Below, piece by piece: positions 35,037 to 43,053 of a stretch of DNA of 64,000 nucleotides. The stretch lies in the NCBI RefSeq assembly GCF_041821145.1, contig NZ_JBGUBC010000002.1:1-64000 (forward strand), given 5' to 3'. The stretch is from Halopenitus sp041821145. GTDB taxonomy: Archaea > Halobacteriota > Halobacteria > Halobacteriales > Haloferacaceae. The position numbers and the translations under genes were made by a program. Below the pieces are notes generated by a model. It had not been told where the DNA came from. It was given only the letters and a program-made list of their open reading frames with translations, and made no database searches. Position 1 is the stretch's first letter, and every line of letters starts with the position of its first letter.

Positions 35037-36929
35037 TTAATCACCTGCTGCGGGGACGAAGGTAGTCGTGGAACTGTCCAGATCGCCACCGTCGACGACG
35101 ATCGACTCGAACCCTTCGACGATCTCACCGGGCTCGAAGGGGTTCCCGTTGTACTTCAGCAGACTCGAGAGCTTCTCGCCGTATCGACCCAGGTTCTTCT
35201 GGATGAGGCCGCGGAACTGTCCGGATGCGGTCATCTCCACGACGAGTACCTCGTCGACGCTCTCGATGAATTCCTCGACCTCCGCGGTCGGGAACGGGAG
35301 CATGTCCGAGACGCCGAGCGCCTTCACCGAGTGGCCAGCGTCATTGAGCACGTCGACGGCCTCGGCGACGGTGCCCTGCTGGCTGCCGAAGGTCATAATG
35401 CCGTAGTCGGCCTCTTCCGGTCCCATGTACGTCTGGGTGTCGCGATCGTCCAGATGCTCGCGGATCGCCTCTAGCTTCTGTGTGCGCCGATCGATCTGGG
35501 CGACACGGTTGTCGGGATCCTCGCTGATGTGTCCGCTTGGATCGTGTTCGTTGCCGGTCGCCAGGTAGCGGCCTCCCTTCTGGCCGGGGATCGACCGCGG
35601 CGAGACGCCGTCGTCGACGTCGTGTTGGAATCGGTGGAACTTCCCGTCCTCCGAGTGCGGCTGGTCGGCCAGTTCGGCTTCCGAGAGCGTCTTGCCGAGA
35701 TCCGCGTTCGGCTCGCGATCGAAGTGGCTTTTGGGAACGTTCACGAGTTCGCCGCCGAGCTTCTGATCGTACAGCAGGATCGCGGGAATCTGGTACTCGT
35801 AGGCGAGCTCGAAGGCGAGTCGGCTCTGATCGTAGGCCTCCTCGACGGTCCCGGGTGCCAGGACGACACGCTGGGAGTCGCCTTGGGAGGTATACAACAC
35901 GTGTTCGAGATCGGACTGTTCGGGCTTGGTCGGCATCCCGGTCGAGGGGCCCGCACGCATCGCCTCGACGAGTACAACCGGCGTCTCCGTCATCTCCGCG
36001 AGCCCGAGCGGCTCGGACATCAGCGAGAAGCCACCGCCCGAGGAGCCGGACATCGCCTTGACGCCGGCGTGTGAGGCTCCGACGGCGAGCCCCGCTGCGG
36101 CGATCTCGTCTTCGACTTGTTCTGAGATCCCGCCCACTTTGGGCAGATTCTTAGTCATGATCGTGAATACCTCGGTCCACGGCGTCATCGGATAGCCCGC
36201 GATGAACCGGCATCCCTCATCGAGCGCGCCGTAGGAGATCGCATCCGATCCCGAAAGCAGTACCTGCTGTTCGTCGTGTTCGCCGGTGGGAATCCCGACG
36301 TCGTGAGCATCGGCGTCGTACTCCTCTAACACCGACTCGTATGCGATCTCGAGAACTTCGAGGTTCGGTTCGAGGATCTTGTCGGGCATCGCGTCGCTCA
36401 TCAGGTCCTCGACGTGCTCGAGTTCCATGCCGATGAGCGCACACGTCGCACCGATACCGGCGGTATTTCGCATTATCTCGCGTCCGGTCTCGCGGGCGAG
36501 CCCGCGAAGGTCGAGGGGGTAGACGTGCCAGTCGTTGGCCTCCGCGCGCTCCTCGAAGTCCGGGATATCGGAGACGTCGATCAGGCCCTCGTCGTAGACG
36601 ATCACGCCACCCTCACGGAGCTCGTCGAGGTTTTCCGAGAGGGGTTTGATCTCCTCGTTGCCGTAGACGGCATCCTCCTGTGGGTTGCGGGCGAAGGAGT
36701 CACCCAGCGCCAACAGGAAGTTGTATCCGTCGCCACGGGAGCGTACGGGATCCGCGCTCGCGCGGATCTCGGTATAGGTGTGGCCACCGCGGATCCGCGA
36801 CGGATAGTGCCGGTGCGTGAACACGTGAAGCCCCGATCGCATCAGGGCCTTCGCGAAGTTCTGGCTCGTCGAGGCGATCCCGTCGCCGGATCCCCCGGAG
36901 ATTCGCCAGATGAGTTCGTTGTTTGTCAT
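35037..36929 (-). CDS. porA: Pyruvate:ferredoxin oxidoreductase, fused gamma-alpha subunit
   Basis: 630 residues. The N-terminal gamma part opens with WRISGGSGDGIAS and HYPSRIRGGHTYTEIR (residues 1-185). The alpha part begins about 220 with LLSGSDAISYGALDEGCRF, then GYPMTPWTEVF and EQVEDEIAAAGLAVGASHAG. The gamma-alpha fusion is typical of haloarchaea. There are no ferredoxin-like Fe-S clusters, so electrons pass to a separate ferredoxin. The ATG at 36929 was preferred because GGxGxG starts 8 codons later. Confidence 0.9.
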   Translation of the reverse strand: MTNNELIWRISGGSGDGIASTSQNFAKALMRSGLHVFTHRHYPSRIRGGHTYTEIRASADPVRSRGDGYNFLLALGDSFARNPQEDAVYGNEEIKPLSENLDELREGGVIVYDEGLIDVSDIPDFEERAEANDWHVYPLDLRGLARETGREIMRNTAGIGATCALIGMELEHVEDLMSDAMPDKILEPNLEVLEIAYESVLEEYDADAHDVGIPTGEHDEQQVLLSGSDAISYGALDEGCRFIAGYPMTPWTEVFTIMTKNLPKVGGISEQVEDEIAAAGLAVGASHAGVKAMSGSSGGGFSLMSEPLGLAEMTETPVVLVEAMRAGPSTGMPTKPEQSDLEHVLYTSQGDSQRVVLAPGTVEEAYDQSRLAFELAYEYQIPAILLYDQKLGGELVNVPKSHFDREPNADLGKTLSEAELADQPHSEDGKFHRFQHDVDDGVSPRSIPGQKGGRYLATGNEHDPSGHISEDPDNRVAQIDRRTQKLEAIREHLDDRDTQTYMGPEEADYGIMTFGSQQGTVAEAVDVLNDAGHSVKALGVSDMLPFPTAEVEEFIESVDEVLVVEMTASGQFRGLIQKNLGRYGEKLSSLLKYNGNPFEPGEIVEGFESIVVDGGDLDSSTTTFVPAAGD

Positions 36930-37133
36930 TGGTGGATCTGGCCCTCCGTGGGCCGAGTGATGAAAGATTGCAACGGGCACCTATTAGGGCTTGCTATGGA
37001 TTCACAATTAACGATCCTGTGGGATTCTCTATTTATAAGGATCGAAGATGTTGAATTCCTGCTTTACTGATCGAATGGATTTGTCCTTCGATCGGCGACG
37101 GATTTACCCGTGTGGATACCATATCCAACCAAC
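36930..37133. promoter_or_regulatory. Divergent promoter region of porA and UPF0058
   Basis: About 204 bp, clearly more AT-rich than the surroundings. CCTAATAGG (about 36981-36989) can serve porA on the minus strand; CTATTTATAAG (about 37028-37038) and GATTTACCC (about 37101-37109, correctly spaced for the ATG at 37134) face right. No credible reading frame lies inside. Confidence 0.5.
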
Positions 37134-37382
37134 ATGCAAAAGAATGAACTTATCCACGTTCACAACCTGCTCGGGACCCTTTCCCGGGAATTACACGATG
37201 AGGGGCACCTCGAATCGGACGACCTCCGCACCTATCGCGAACTCGGAACGTCACCGATGACGATGCACGGATCGCGGGCCGAACACGCGGAAGCCGTAAT
37301 CGAACTCGCCGACGCGCTGGCGGGAGCCGTCAACGACGACCCCGAGATCGAGGACGAAGCGGATCGCGCCGTGACGGTGTGA
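37134..37382 (+). CDS. UPF0058 family protein
   Basis: 82 residues. MQKNELIHVHNLLGTLSREL and MHGSRAEHAEAVIELADAL match the haloarchaeal UPF0058 family, small helical proteins of unknown function. The ATG at 37134 starts the conserved block. The stop codon sits at the very edge of the adjoining IS element (TGAACTACCC), so the present C-terminus may be set by the insertion. Confidence 0.85.
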   Translation: MQKNELIHVHNLLGTLSRELHDEGHLESDDLRTYRELGTSPMTMHGSRAEHAEAVIELADALAGAVNDDPEIEDEADRAVTV

Positions 37383-37560
37383 ACTACCCTACTCGCTCAC
37401 GGCTGAGGCCGTCCGCTCCTTGAGGGTAGGGCTTCCTGCTTCTACGACGCGCTTTGCAGATACCGAGGTATCCACAGGGAGCGCAGTCTCCACAGGCGTT
37501 AACGAATCGCTCTGCGATTCGTTCGCACACCAGAAATCGAAGATTTCTGGGGACGTTGAT
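37383..37560 (-). ncRNA. Candidate omega RNA (sense-overlapping RNA) at the tnpB 3' end
   Basis: The last 170 bp of the element hold a series of perfect stems: ACGGC/GCCGT (37399-37412), GATACC/GGTATC (37459-37472), AACGAATCGC/GCGATTCGTT (37501-37523) and CCAGAAATC/GATTTCTGG (37530-37550), plus CTACCCT with AGGGTAG near the end. TnpB guides are known to overlap the tnpB 3' end and run to the right end, and such sense-overlapping RNAs were first described in haloarchaeal IS1341 genes. The 5' boundary is unknown. Confidence 0.5.
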
Positions 37561-38686
37561 TCGGAGTGTCCCACTCCTACGTCTTGCAGACCGCGAGAAA
37601 GAATGTTCCACGCCGCGTTCGCATCCCTGTCCGCCTCAAACCCGCAGGCGGGACAGGAGTGTTCACGGACCCACAACGGTTTCTCCGTCGAGACGCCGCA
37701 CGCCGCGCACTCCTTGGTTGTCCCTCTCGGGTTGACCGCCACGAAGTGCGTTCCCTTGCGCTCGCACTTGTATTCGAGCAACGAGAGGAACGTCCCCCAC
37801 GCGGCGGATGCGGTATTGCGGCTGTTCGACGGCGATTCCATCATTCCCTTCACGTTCAGGTCTTCGACCGCTACGAGGTCGTACTCCCGTGCGTAGTACG
37901 CCGAGAGTTTGTGCAAGAAGTCGCGGCGTTTCCGTCGGAGGTCGGCGTGACACTCCGCTACGCGCCGTCGTTGCTTCTCGTAGTTGTTCGACCCGTGTTG
38001 CTTCCGTGAGAGCTTCCGTTGCTCTCGCTCCAAGCGTTCACGTTCGTCCGAGAGGTCGAGCGACCCGATCGCCGTGCCGTCGGTGTCGTGAGCGTACTTG
38101 AGAATCCCTACGTCGATACCAACCACGTCGGTCAGTTCGTTGGGTTTCTCGGGGGTTCACAGTCCATTTGGACACCGAACGTGGCGAACCATTCGCCCGT
38201 CGGTTCCTTCTTGACCGTGACCTGCTTGAGTTTGGCGTCGTCGGGGATGGAGCGGTGAAGCCGTATCGGTATGTCCGCGAGTTTCGAGAGTGACAGGACA
38301 GTCTGACCGCCCTTCTTGTCGAGCTTGAAGCCAGACTGACTGTACGTGAAACTGCGGAACTCGCGTGGCGGTTTCCACTTGAGTTGACCGACGCCGTAGC
38401 CGTTCTCCTTGAGTGCAGAGAGGCCGTTGAGGTTGTCGAACAGCCGTTCCACGACGGTTTGGAGAACCTTCGAGTACACGTCCGAGAGGCCGTCCCACCA
38501 CTTCTTGAGGTCGGGGAGCTCCGACCGAAGCGTGGTCATGGACGGCAGTTCGCCGTGTTCGTCTTGGTACTCATTGAGGCGGTGGAGCGTATGGTTGTAC
38601 AGTTGCCTACAAATGTCTCGGTGGCGGTCCAACTCCTCACGGTGGGCGTCGGACGGTTTGAGACGGTACTTGTAGGCGTAGTACAT
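37389..38686 (-). pseudogene. tnpB: tnpB, RNA-guided nuclease, broken by a frameshift
   Basis: Two frames together make one TnpB of about 430 residues. The first (38686 to 38132) begins MYYAYKYRLKPSDAHREELD and ends in EPPRNPTN. The second continues as VVGIDVGILKYAHD. Shifting frame at a run of five G at 38151-38155 (five C on the coding strand) joins them as EPP-EKPNELTD-VVGIDVG; a sixth C would restore the gene. RuvC residues are all present (Asp in GIDVG, Glu in AVEDLN, Asp in DRDANAA), as is the zinc ribbon CAACG...CPACG. It is either a single-base deletion or a sequencing error in a homopolymer. Confidence 0.9.
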
Positions 38687-38838
38687 CAGTTCTCGCGTTC
38701 CTCAATGAGTTCGTCGAGTTGGCCACGGACGAACGACGAGAGGTTCAAATGGTTCTCCTCTACCCACTCGGCTTGGTCCTCTCGAATGGTGATATTCTTG
38801 CGTCTCACTACGTGCGTATTATGCGCATGAGTGCGCAT
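38686..38838 (-). CDS. Small ribbon-helix-helix protein upstream of tnpB
   Basis: 50 residues from the ATG at 38838, or 40 from the GTG at 38808 (RRKNITIREDQAEWVEEN, then LNLSSFVRGQLDELIEE). The beta strand KNITIR followed by two helices fits an RHH DNA-binding protein, of the kind often found before tnpB in haloarchaeal IS1341 loci. Its TGA overlaps the tnpB ATG (TGATG), so the two are coupled. An inverted repeat overlaps its start region. Confidence 0.75.
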   Translation of the reverse strand: MRTHAHNTHVVRRKNITIREDQAEWVEENHLNLSSFVRGQLDELIEEREN

Positions 38839-38840
38839 AA
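38819..38840. promoter_or_regulatory. 22-bp inverted repeat at the start of the RHH-tnpB operon
   Basis: TTATGCGCA and TGCGCATAA are perfect 9-bp arms around TGAG. The site covers the presumed promoter and the upstream ATG of the RHH gene. RHH regulators bind such repeats, so self-repression of the operon is a natural reading, though inferred. Confidence 0.6.
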
Positions 38841-38970
38841 GTGTTACGGAGTGTGGGCCTGTGGGTCTGCCGTAGTAAAGTGTATGAAAGGCGAGCGGCG
38901 CTGTATTCCCTCCCTGCTCGCTTCGCTCGCTGAGGAAGGGGGTTTAGCGCCTCAATTCAGCTAATCGGGA

Positions 38971-39013
38971 AATAGCCACGTTCCGATCGAGGAATAGTCA
39001 CGTTCCGTTCGAG
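38971..39013. promoter_or_regulatory. Two direct repeats upstream of the FAD/Fe-S dehydrogenase promoter
   Basis: AATAGCCACGTTCCG at 38971 and AATAGTCACGTTCCG at 38993 extend to 21-bp near-identical units spaced 22 bp apart (two helical turns), ending 14 bp before the TATA box. Confidence 0.55.
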
Positions 39014-39026
39014 TTTGTAAGTACTC

Positions 39027-39032
39027 TTTATA
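39027..39032 (+). promoter_or_regulatory. TATA box of the FAD/Fe-S dehydrogenase gene
   Basis: TTTATA is centred 26.5 bp before the ATG at 39056: a leaderless start. Confidence 0.7.
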
Positions 39033-39055
39033 CGCCGGGCGTTCCACCCGATCCT

Positions 39056-42000
39056 ATGAGCAAACACGCAGGTGGACCCACGGAGGAGGTGGATCCACGC
39101 GTCGATGCTGACTTTGACTACCGGGGCGGGGAACTGGAACGACCGGCGCTCATGGAGGCACTTTCGTCCCGTGTCGAGGGGGACGTGCGTTTCGACGCCT
39201 ACACCCGACAGCTGTACGCCACCGACGCCTCGGCGTACGAGGTCACACCTATCGGAGTGGTGATGCCCCGTTCGACCGAGGACGTGGCCGCCGCCGTCTC
39301 CTACTGTTTTGAGGAGGACGTTCCGATCCTCCCGCGGGGCGGAGGGACCTCGCTTGCCGGGCAGACCGTCAACGAGGCGGTCGTGTTGGATCTCTCCCGG
39401 TTCATGGACGACGTGCAGGAGATCGACGTCGAAACGCGAACCGCGACCGTCGATGCCGGCGCTTACATCGGTGATCTCAACCGGGCGCTTGAGCCTGACG
39501 GGCTGAAGTTCGCACCGGATCCAGCCTGGCGGGATAAATCCGCGATCGGCGGAGCGATCGGCAACAACTCGACCGGATCGCACTCACTCGTCTACGGCAA
39601 GACCGACCACTACGTAGAGGAGGTCGAGGTCGTCCTGGCCGATGGCACCGTGACTACCTTCGGTGACGTCGCCGTCGAGGACCTCCGCGATCGTGCGGCG
39701 AAAGCCGGTCTCGACGTGGACGACTCCGGACATCTCGACGTGGGCGACTCCGAAAGCGGGGAAGACGTCACGGCCGAGGTGGACCTGGAGGCGCGGATCG
39801 CCGCCGCGGTCGTCCGGATCCTCGACGAGGAGGCCGAGGAGATCGGCGCGCGCTTCCCGGAGTTGAAACGCAACGTCTCGGGATACAACCTTGATCGCCT
39901 GCTCGCGGAGTACCGCGGCGAGTACGGTGAGGAAGGAACCGTCAATCTCGGTCGACTGCTCGCCGGTAGCGAAGGGACGCTTGCGATCGTGACCCGCGCG
40001 ACCGTCTCCCTGGAGGACATCCCGGAGACGAAGGCGGTGGCGCTTTTGACCTACGGGAGCCTCATCGACGCGATGGAGGACGTGGCGCCGATCCTCGAAC
40101 ACGACCCGGCCGCCGTCGAGGTAATGGACGACGTGTTGCTCGGGTTGGCTCGTGACACCGAGGAGTTCGGCGACGTCGTCAGAATGCTACCGGAAGGGAC
40201 CGACTCCGCGCTTCTCGTGGAGTTCTACGCCGCCGACGACGACGAGGGGCGCCGAAAGGTAGCTGACCTGATCGCCGACCGCGTCCCCGAGGGCGATACC
40301 GAAGCCACTCCGAGCGACGGCGCCGCCGAGACCACCGACGCGCCCCACAACGCGATCGCGGCGATGGAGGCACACGACGAGGAGACCCGCGAGCGTTTCT
40401 GGAAAATGCGAAAGTCGGGATTGCCGATCCTCCTGAGTCGGACCTCCGATGCCAAACACATCTCCTTCATCGAGGACTGTGCGATTCCGCCCGAACACCT
40501 CCCCGAATACGCCCGCGAGTTCCAGCGCATTCTGGAAGAACACGGCACGTTCGCAGCCTTTTATGCACACGCCGGCCCGGGCGTCCTCCACGTCCGCCCG
40601 CTCATCAACACGAAAAGCGTCGACGGCGTAGAGACCATGGAGTCGATCGCTGCGGACGTCTCCGATGTCGTCGTGAGTCTCGGCGGGTCGATTTCGGGGG
40701 AACACGGCGATGGGCGCGCGAGAACCCAGTGGAACCGGAAACTCTACGGCGAGACCCTGTGGGCGTCGTTTCGTGAGCTGAAGACGGCCTTCGATCCTGG
40801 CTGGCTATTGAATCCCGGACAGGTGTGTGGCGACATCGACATGGCGGAGAACCTCCGATTCTCCCCGGAGTACGACTTCGAGACCGGTTTTGATCCGTCC
40901 CTGGAGTGGGCCAACGAGAACGGGATGCAGGGAATGGTCGAGCTCTGTCACGGCTGTGGCGGCTGTCGCGGCCCCCAAGAGACCACCGGCGGCGTGATGT
41001 GTCCCACCTATCGGGCGGCCGAAGAGGAGATCCAGTCGACGCGCGGCCGAGCGAACATGCTGCGGCAGGCGATGTCCGGTGACCTTCCCGAGGATCCGAC
41101 GGACGACGAGTTCGCGAGCGAAGTCCTCGATCTGTGTATCGGCTGTAAGGGCTGTTCGAAGGATTGTCCGAGCGAGGTCGACATGGCGAAGCTGAAAGCC
41201 GAGGTGACGCACGCCCGCCACCAGGAACACGGATCGAGCCTTCGAGATCGGCTGTTTGCGAGCATCGAAAAGCTTGCCCCGGTGGGATCGACGTTCGCGC
41301 CGATCGTCAACGCCCTCCCGAACCTTCCCGGCGCAGGGTGGGCGATGGAGAAAACGGTCGGGATAACGAACGAGCGCGATCTCCCGCAGTTCCGATCGGA
41401 GAGCCTGATCGACTGGTTCGAGGCTCGCGGTGGAGCCGCCGTCTCGGCTGCGGAGGCCGCCCACCGCGTGTTCCTGCTCCCGGACGTCTATACGACCTAT
41501 ATGCATCCGGCAGCCGGCAAGGCCGCAGTTCGTGTTCTCGAGGCAGCCGACTGTCACGTCGCGATCCCCGACGTCGAGGGGAGCGGCCGGCCGGCGTACT
41601 CGAAGGGATTCATCGATCGCGCCCGTGAGACAGCCCGATCGACCGTGTCGGAACTCGATCCGTACATTCAGGACGGCTGGAGCGTTCTCAGCGTTGAACC
41701 GTCCGACGCGGTGATGCTCCAATCCGATTACCTCGACATCCTGGGCAGTGACGACGAGTCCGTCGTTCGCGTTGCGGAGAACGCCTACGGCGTCTGTGAG
41801 TTCATCGACACCTTCCGGCTCGACGAAGCCCTCCCGTTCGAGGCGCCCGCCGAGACTCTCACGTACCACGGCCACTGCCATCAGAAGTCGACGACGAAGG
41901 ATCACCACGCCGTCGGCGTTCTTCGGCGAGCGGGCTACCCGGTCGACCCGCTCGATTCGACGTGCTGTGGAATGGCCGGATCCTTCGGTTATGAGGCGGA

Positions 42001-42181
42001 ACACCTCTCGATGAGCGAGTCGATCGGGAGCATCCTCGCCGATCAGATCGGAGGGAGCACCGGCGACGTGGTCGTTGCCCCCGGTGCATCCTGTCGGTCA
42101 CAGCTCGACCACCTCGACGTCGAGACGGACGGCGAACCACCACATCCCATCGAGAAGGTCGCGGAAGTCCTCGCGGAGTGA
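39056..42181 (+). CDS. FAD-linked D-lactate/glycolate dehydrogenase fused to Fe-S (GlcD-GlcF type)
   Basis: 1041 residues. An FAD-binding PCMH domain (about 55-270; LPRGGGTSLAGQT, IGGAIGNNSTGSHSL) and a FAD-oxidase C-terminal domain (about 290-590, ending GSISGEHGDGRART) are fused to two 4Fe-4S motifs (CHGCGGCRGP near 630; CIGCKGCSKDCP near 692) and a cysteine-rich CCG domain (GHCHQKS near 939, CCGMAGSFGYE). This GlcD-GlcF fusion oxidises a 2-hydroxyacid, D-lactate or glycolate, and feeds electrons to the membrane quinone pool. The substrate cannot be told apart by sequence. The direct repeats upstream suggest substrate-controlled expression. Confidence 0.92.
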   Translation: MSKHAGGPTEEVDPRVDADFDYRGGELERPALMEALSSRVEGDVRFDAYTRQLYATDASAYEVTPIGVVMPRSTEDVAAAVSYCFEEDVPILPRGGGTSLAGQTVNEAVVLDLSRFMDDVQEIDVETRTATVDAGAYIGDLNRALEPDGLKFAPDPAWRDKSAIGGAIGNNSTGSHSLVYGKTDHYVEEVEVVLADGTVTTFGDVAVEDLRDRAAKAGLDVDDSGHLDVGDSESGEDVTAEVDLEARIAAAVVRILDEEAEEIGARFPELKRNVSGYNLDRLLAEYRGEYGEEGTVNLGRLLAGSEGTLAIVTRATVSLEDIPETKAVALLTYGSLIDAMEDVAPILEHDPAAVEVMDDVLLGLARDTEEFGDVVRMLPEGTDSALLVEFYAADDDEGRRKVADLIADRVPEGDTEATPSDGAAETTDAPHNAIAAMEAHDEETRERFWKMRKSGLPILLSRTSDAKHISFIEDCAIPPEHLPEYAREFQRILEEHGTFAAFYAHAGPGVLHVRPLINTKSVDGVETMESIAADVSDVVVSLGGSISGEHGDGRARTQWNRKLYGETLWASFRELKTAFDPGWLLNPGQVCGDIDMAENLRFSPEYDFETGFDPSLEWANENGMQGMVELCHGCGGCRGPQETTGGVMCPTYRAAEEEIQSTRGRANMLRQAMSGDLPEDPTDDEFASEVLDLCIGCKGCSKDCPSEVDMAKLKAEVTHARHQEHGSSLRDRLFASIEKLAPVGSTFAPIVNALPNLPGAGWAMEKTVGITNERDLPQFRSESLIDWFEARGGAAVSAAEAAHRVFLLPDVYTTYMHPAAGKAAVRVLEAADCHVAIPDVEGSGRPAYSKGFIDRARETARSTVSELDPYIQDGWSVLSVEPSDAVMLQSDYLDILGSDDESVVRVAENAYGVCEFIDTFRLDEALPFEAPAETLTYHGHCHQKSTTKDHHAVGVLRRAGYPVDPLDSTCCGMAGSFGYEAEHLSMSESIGSILADQIGGSTGDVVVAPGASCRSQLDHLDVETDGEPPHPIEKVAEVLAE

Positions 42182-42244
42182 GCCGGGGACCGTCTCCAAG
42201 AGGTGAACCGGGGCGGACCTCGAAACGGGCGCCGGGAACGTCCC

Positions 42245-43000
42245 TCACTCGAAGGTGAACGCGATCGAACCCTGATCGACCACGACGAACCGATCGAGCT
42301 CGTCGAGTTCACACGTGACCCGGGCACGATCGTCGTCGGCGATGTTTTCATCGACGGTACAGGCCAATCCCCGATCCTCGTAGTGGACTCGCCATGGGTC
42401 GGGACGATCGGTCAATATCGACATCCGTCGGTCCGTCGTGTTCTCGTAGGACGTCGCACCGACGTTGTCGGGATTGCTCCGGTGTTCAATCCGGATCTGG
42501 ACCGTCCGGTCGCCCCCCACGCCGGCGGGGCCGTCGTTTTTGAACGTCACGTCCTGAAACAGCGCCTGATCGGCTCCAACGACGCCGGGCGGGCCCTTGA
42601 TCATGACGGCACCATCACGACTCTCGCGGATCACGGCCCCGTTCACGAAGCGGATCGACTCGTCGTCGACCGCAAAGACGATCGACGTGACCCGCCAGGA
42701 GGCGGTCGTGTTGCCCGCGACGTCGTGGACCTCGAAGTCGACGGTGTCACTGGCGCGTATGTCCGCATCCGAAAGCCGGATCTGTGTCGATCGCGTCGGC
42801 GTTCCAGCCAGAACGTCACGATGGTTCTCGGCGAGCACATCGAAGGCCCGCTCGGCGTTGTTCACCCGCTCCGTGTTGCGGGCATCCTGTAATCCGCTGA
42901 GCCCCACGGTAAAGACGATACCGACGGAGGCGATCACGAGCGAGAAGACGAGGACGAATCCGATCACCTCGCTCACTCCCCGCCGGTCATCGCGGAACAT
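42245..43000 (-). CDS. Pilin-like membrane-anchored protein
   Basis: 251 residues. RRGVSEVIGFVLVFSLVIASVGIVF at residues 6-30 is a prepilin-like segment: a short charged leader, then a hydrophobic helix. The cleavage site would fall near RG-VSEVIG. The remainder is an acidic beta-rich domain (for example TVDFEVHDVAGNTTASWR). It resembles haloarchaeal DUF7289-type proteins, probably processed or anchored outside the membrane. No pilus assembly genes are near. Confidence 0.75.
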   Translation of the reverse strand: MFRDDRRGVSEVIGFVLVFSLVIASVGIVFTVGLSGLQDARNTERVNNAERAFDVLAENHRDVLAGTPTRSTQIRLSDADIRASDTVDFEVHDVAGNTTASWRVTSIVFAVDDESIRFVNGAVIRESRDGAVMIKGPPGVVGADQALFQDVTFKNDGPAGVGGDRTVQIRIEHRSNPDNVGATSYENTTDRRMSILTDRPDPWRVHYEDRGLACTVDENIADDDRARVTCELDELDRFVVVDQGSIAFTFE

Positions 43001-43053
43001 ATCGACTCGAACAGGACCCGTCCCAATAAGTATGTCCTCGAACGGTGCCGTCG

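Larger units (their letters stand above)
37383..38960 (-). mobile_element. IS200/IS605-family element, IS1341 type (tnpB only)
   Basis: The element holds a frameshifted tnpB and a small RHH gene but no tnpA. The right end is AACTACCCT next to the UPF0058 stop (reverse: AGGGTAGTT), with which AGGGTAG at 37423-37429 can pair. The left end near 38960 is marked by a stem pairing GGCGCT (38897-38902) with AGCGCC (38946-38951) around GC-rich hairpin sequence. Subterminal hairpins without true inverted repeats are the rule in this family. Exact ends are estimated by eye, within about 15 bp on the left. Confidence 0.75.

Noticed and set aside
37048..37260. 70-codon plus frame overlapping UPF0058
   Set aside because: It overlaps the UPF0058 gene in another frame and has a different codon bias.
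38719..38964. 81-codon plus-strand frame over the IS left end
   Set aside because: It runs opposite the RHH gene and through the LE hairpin; no family features.
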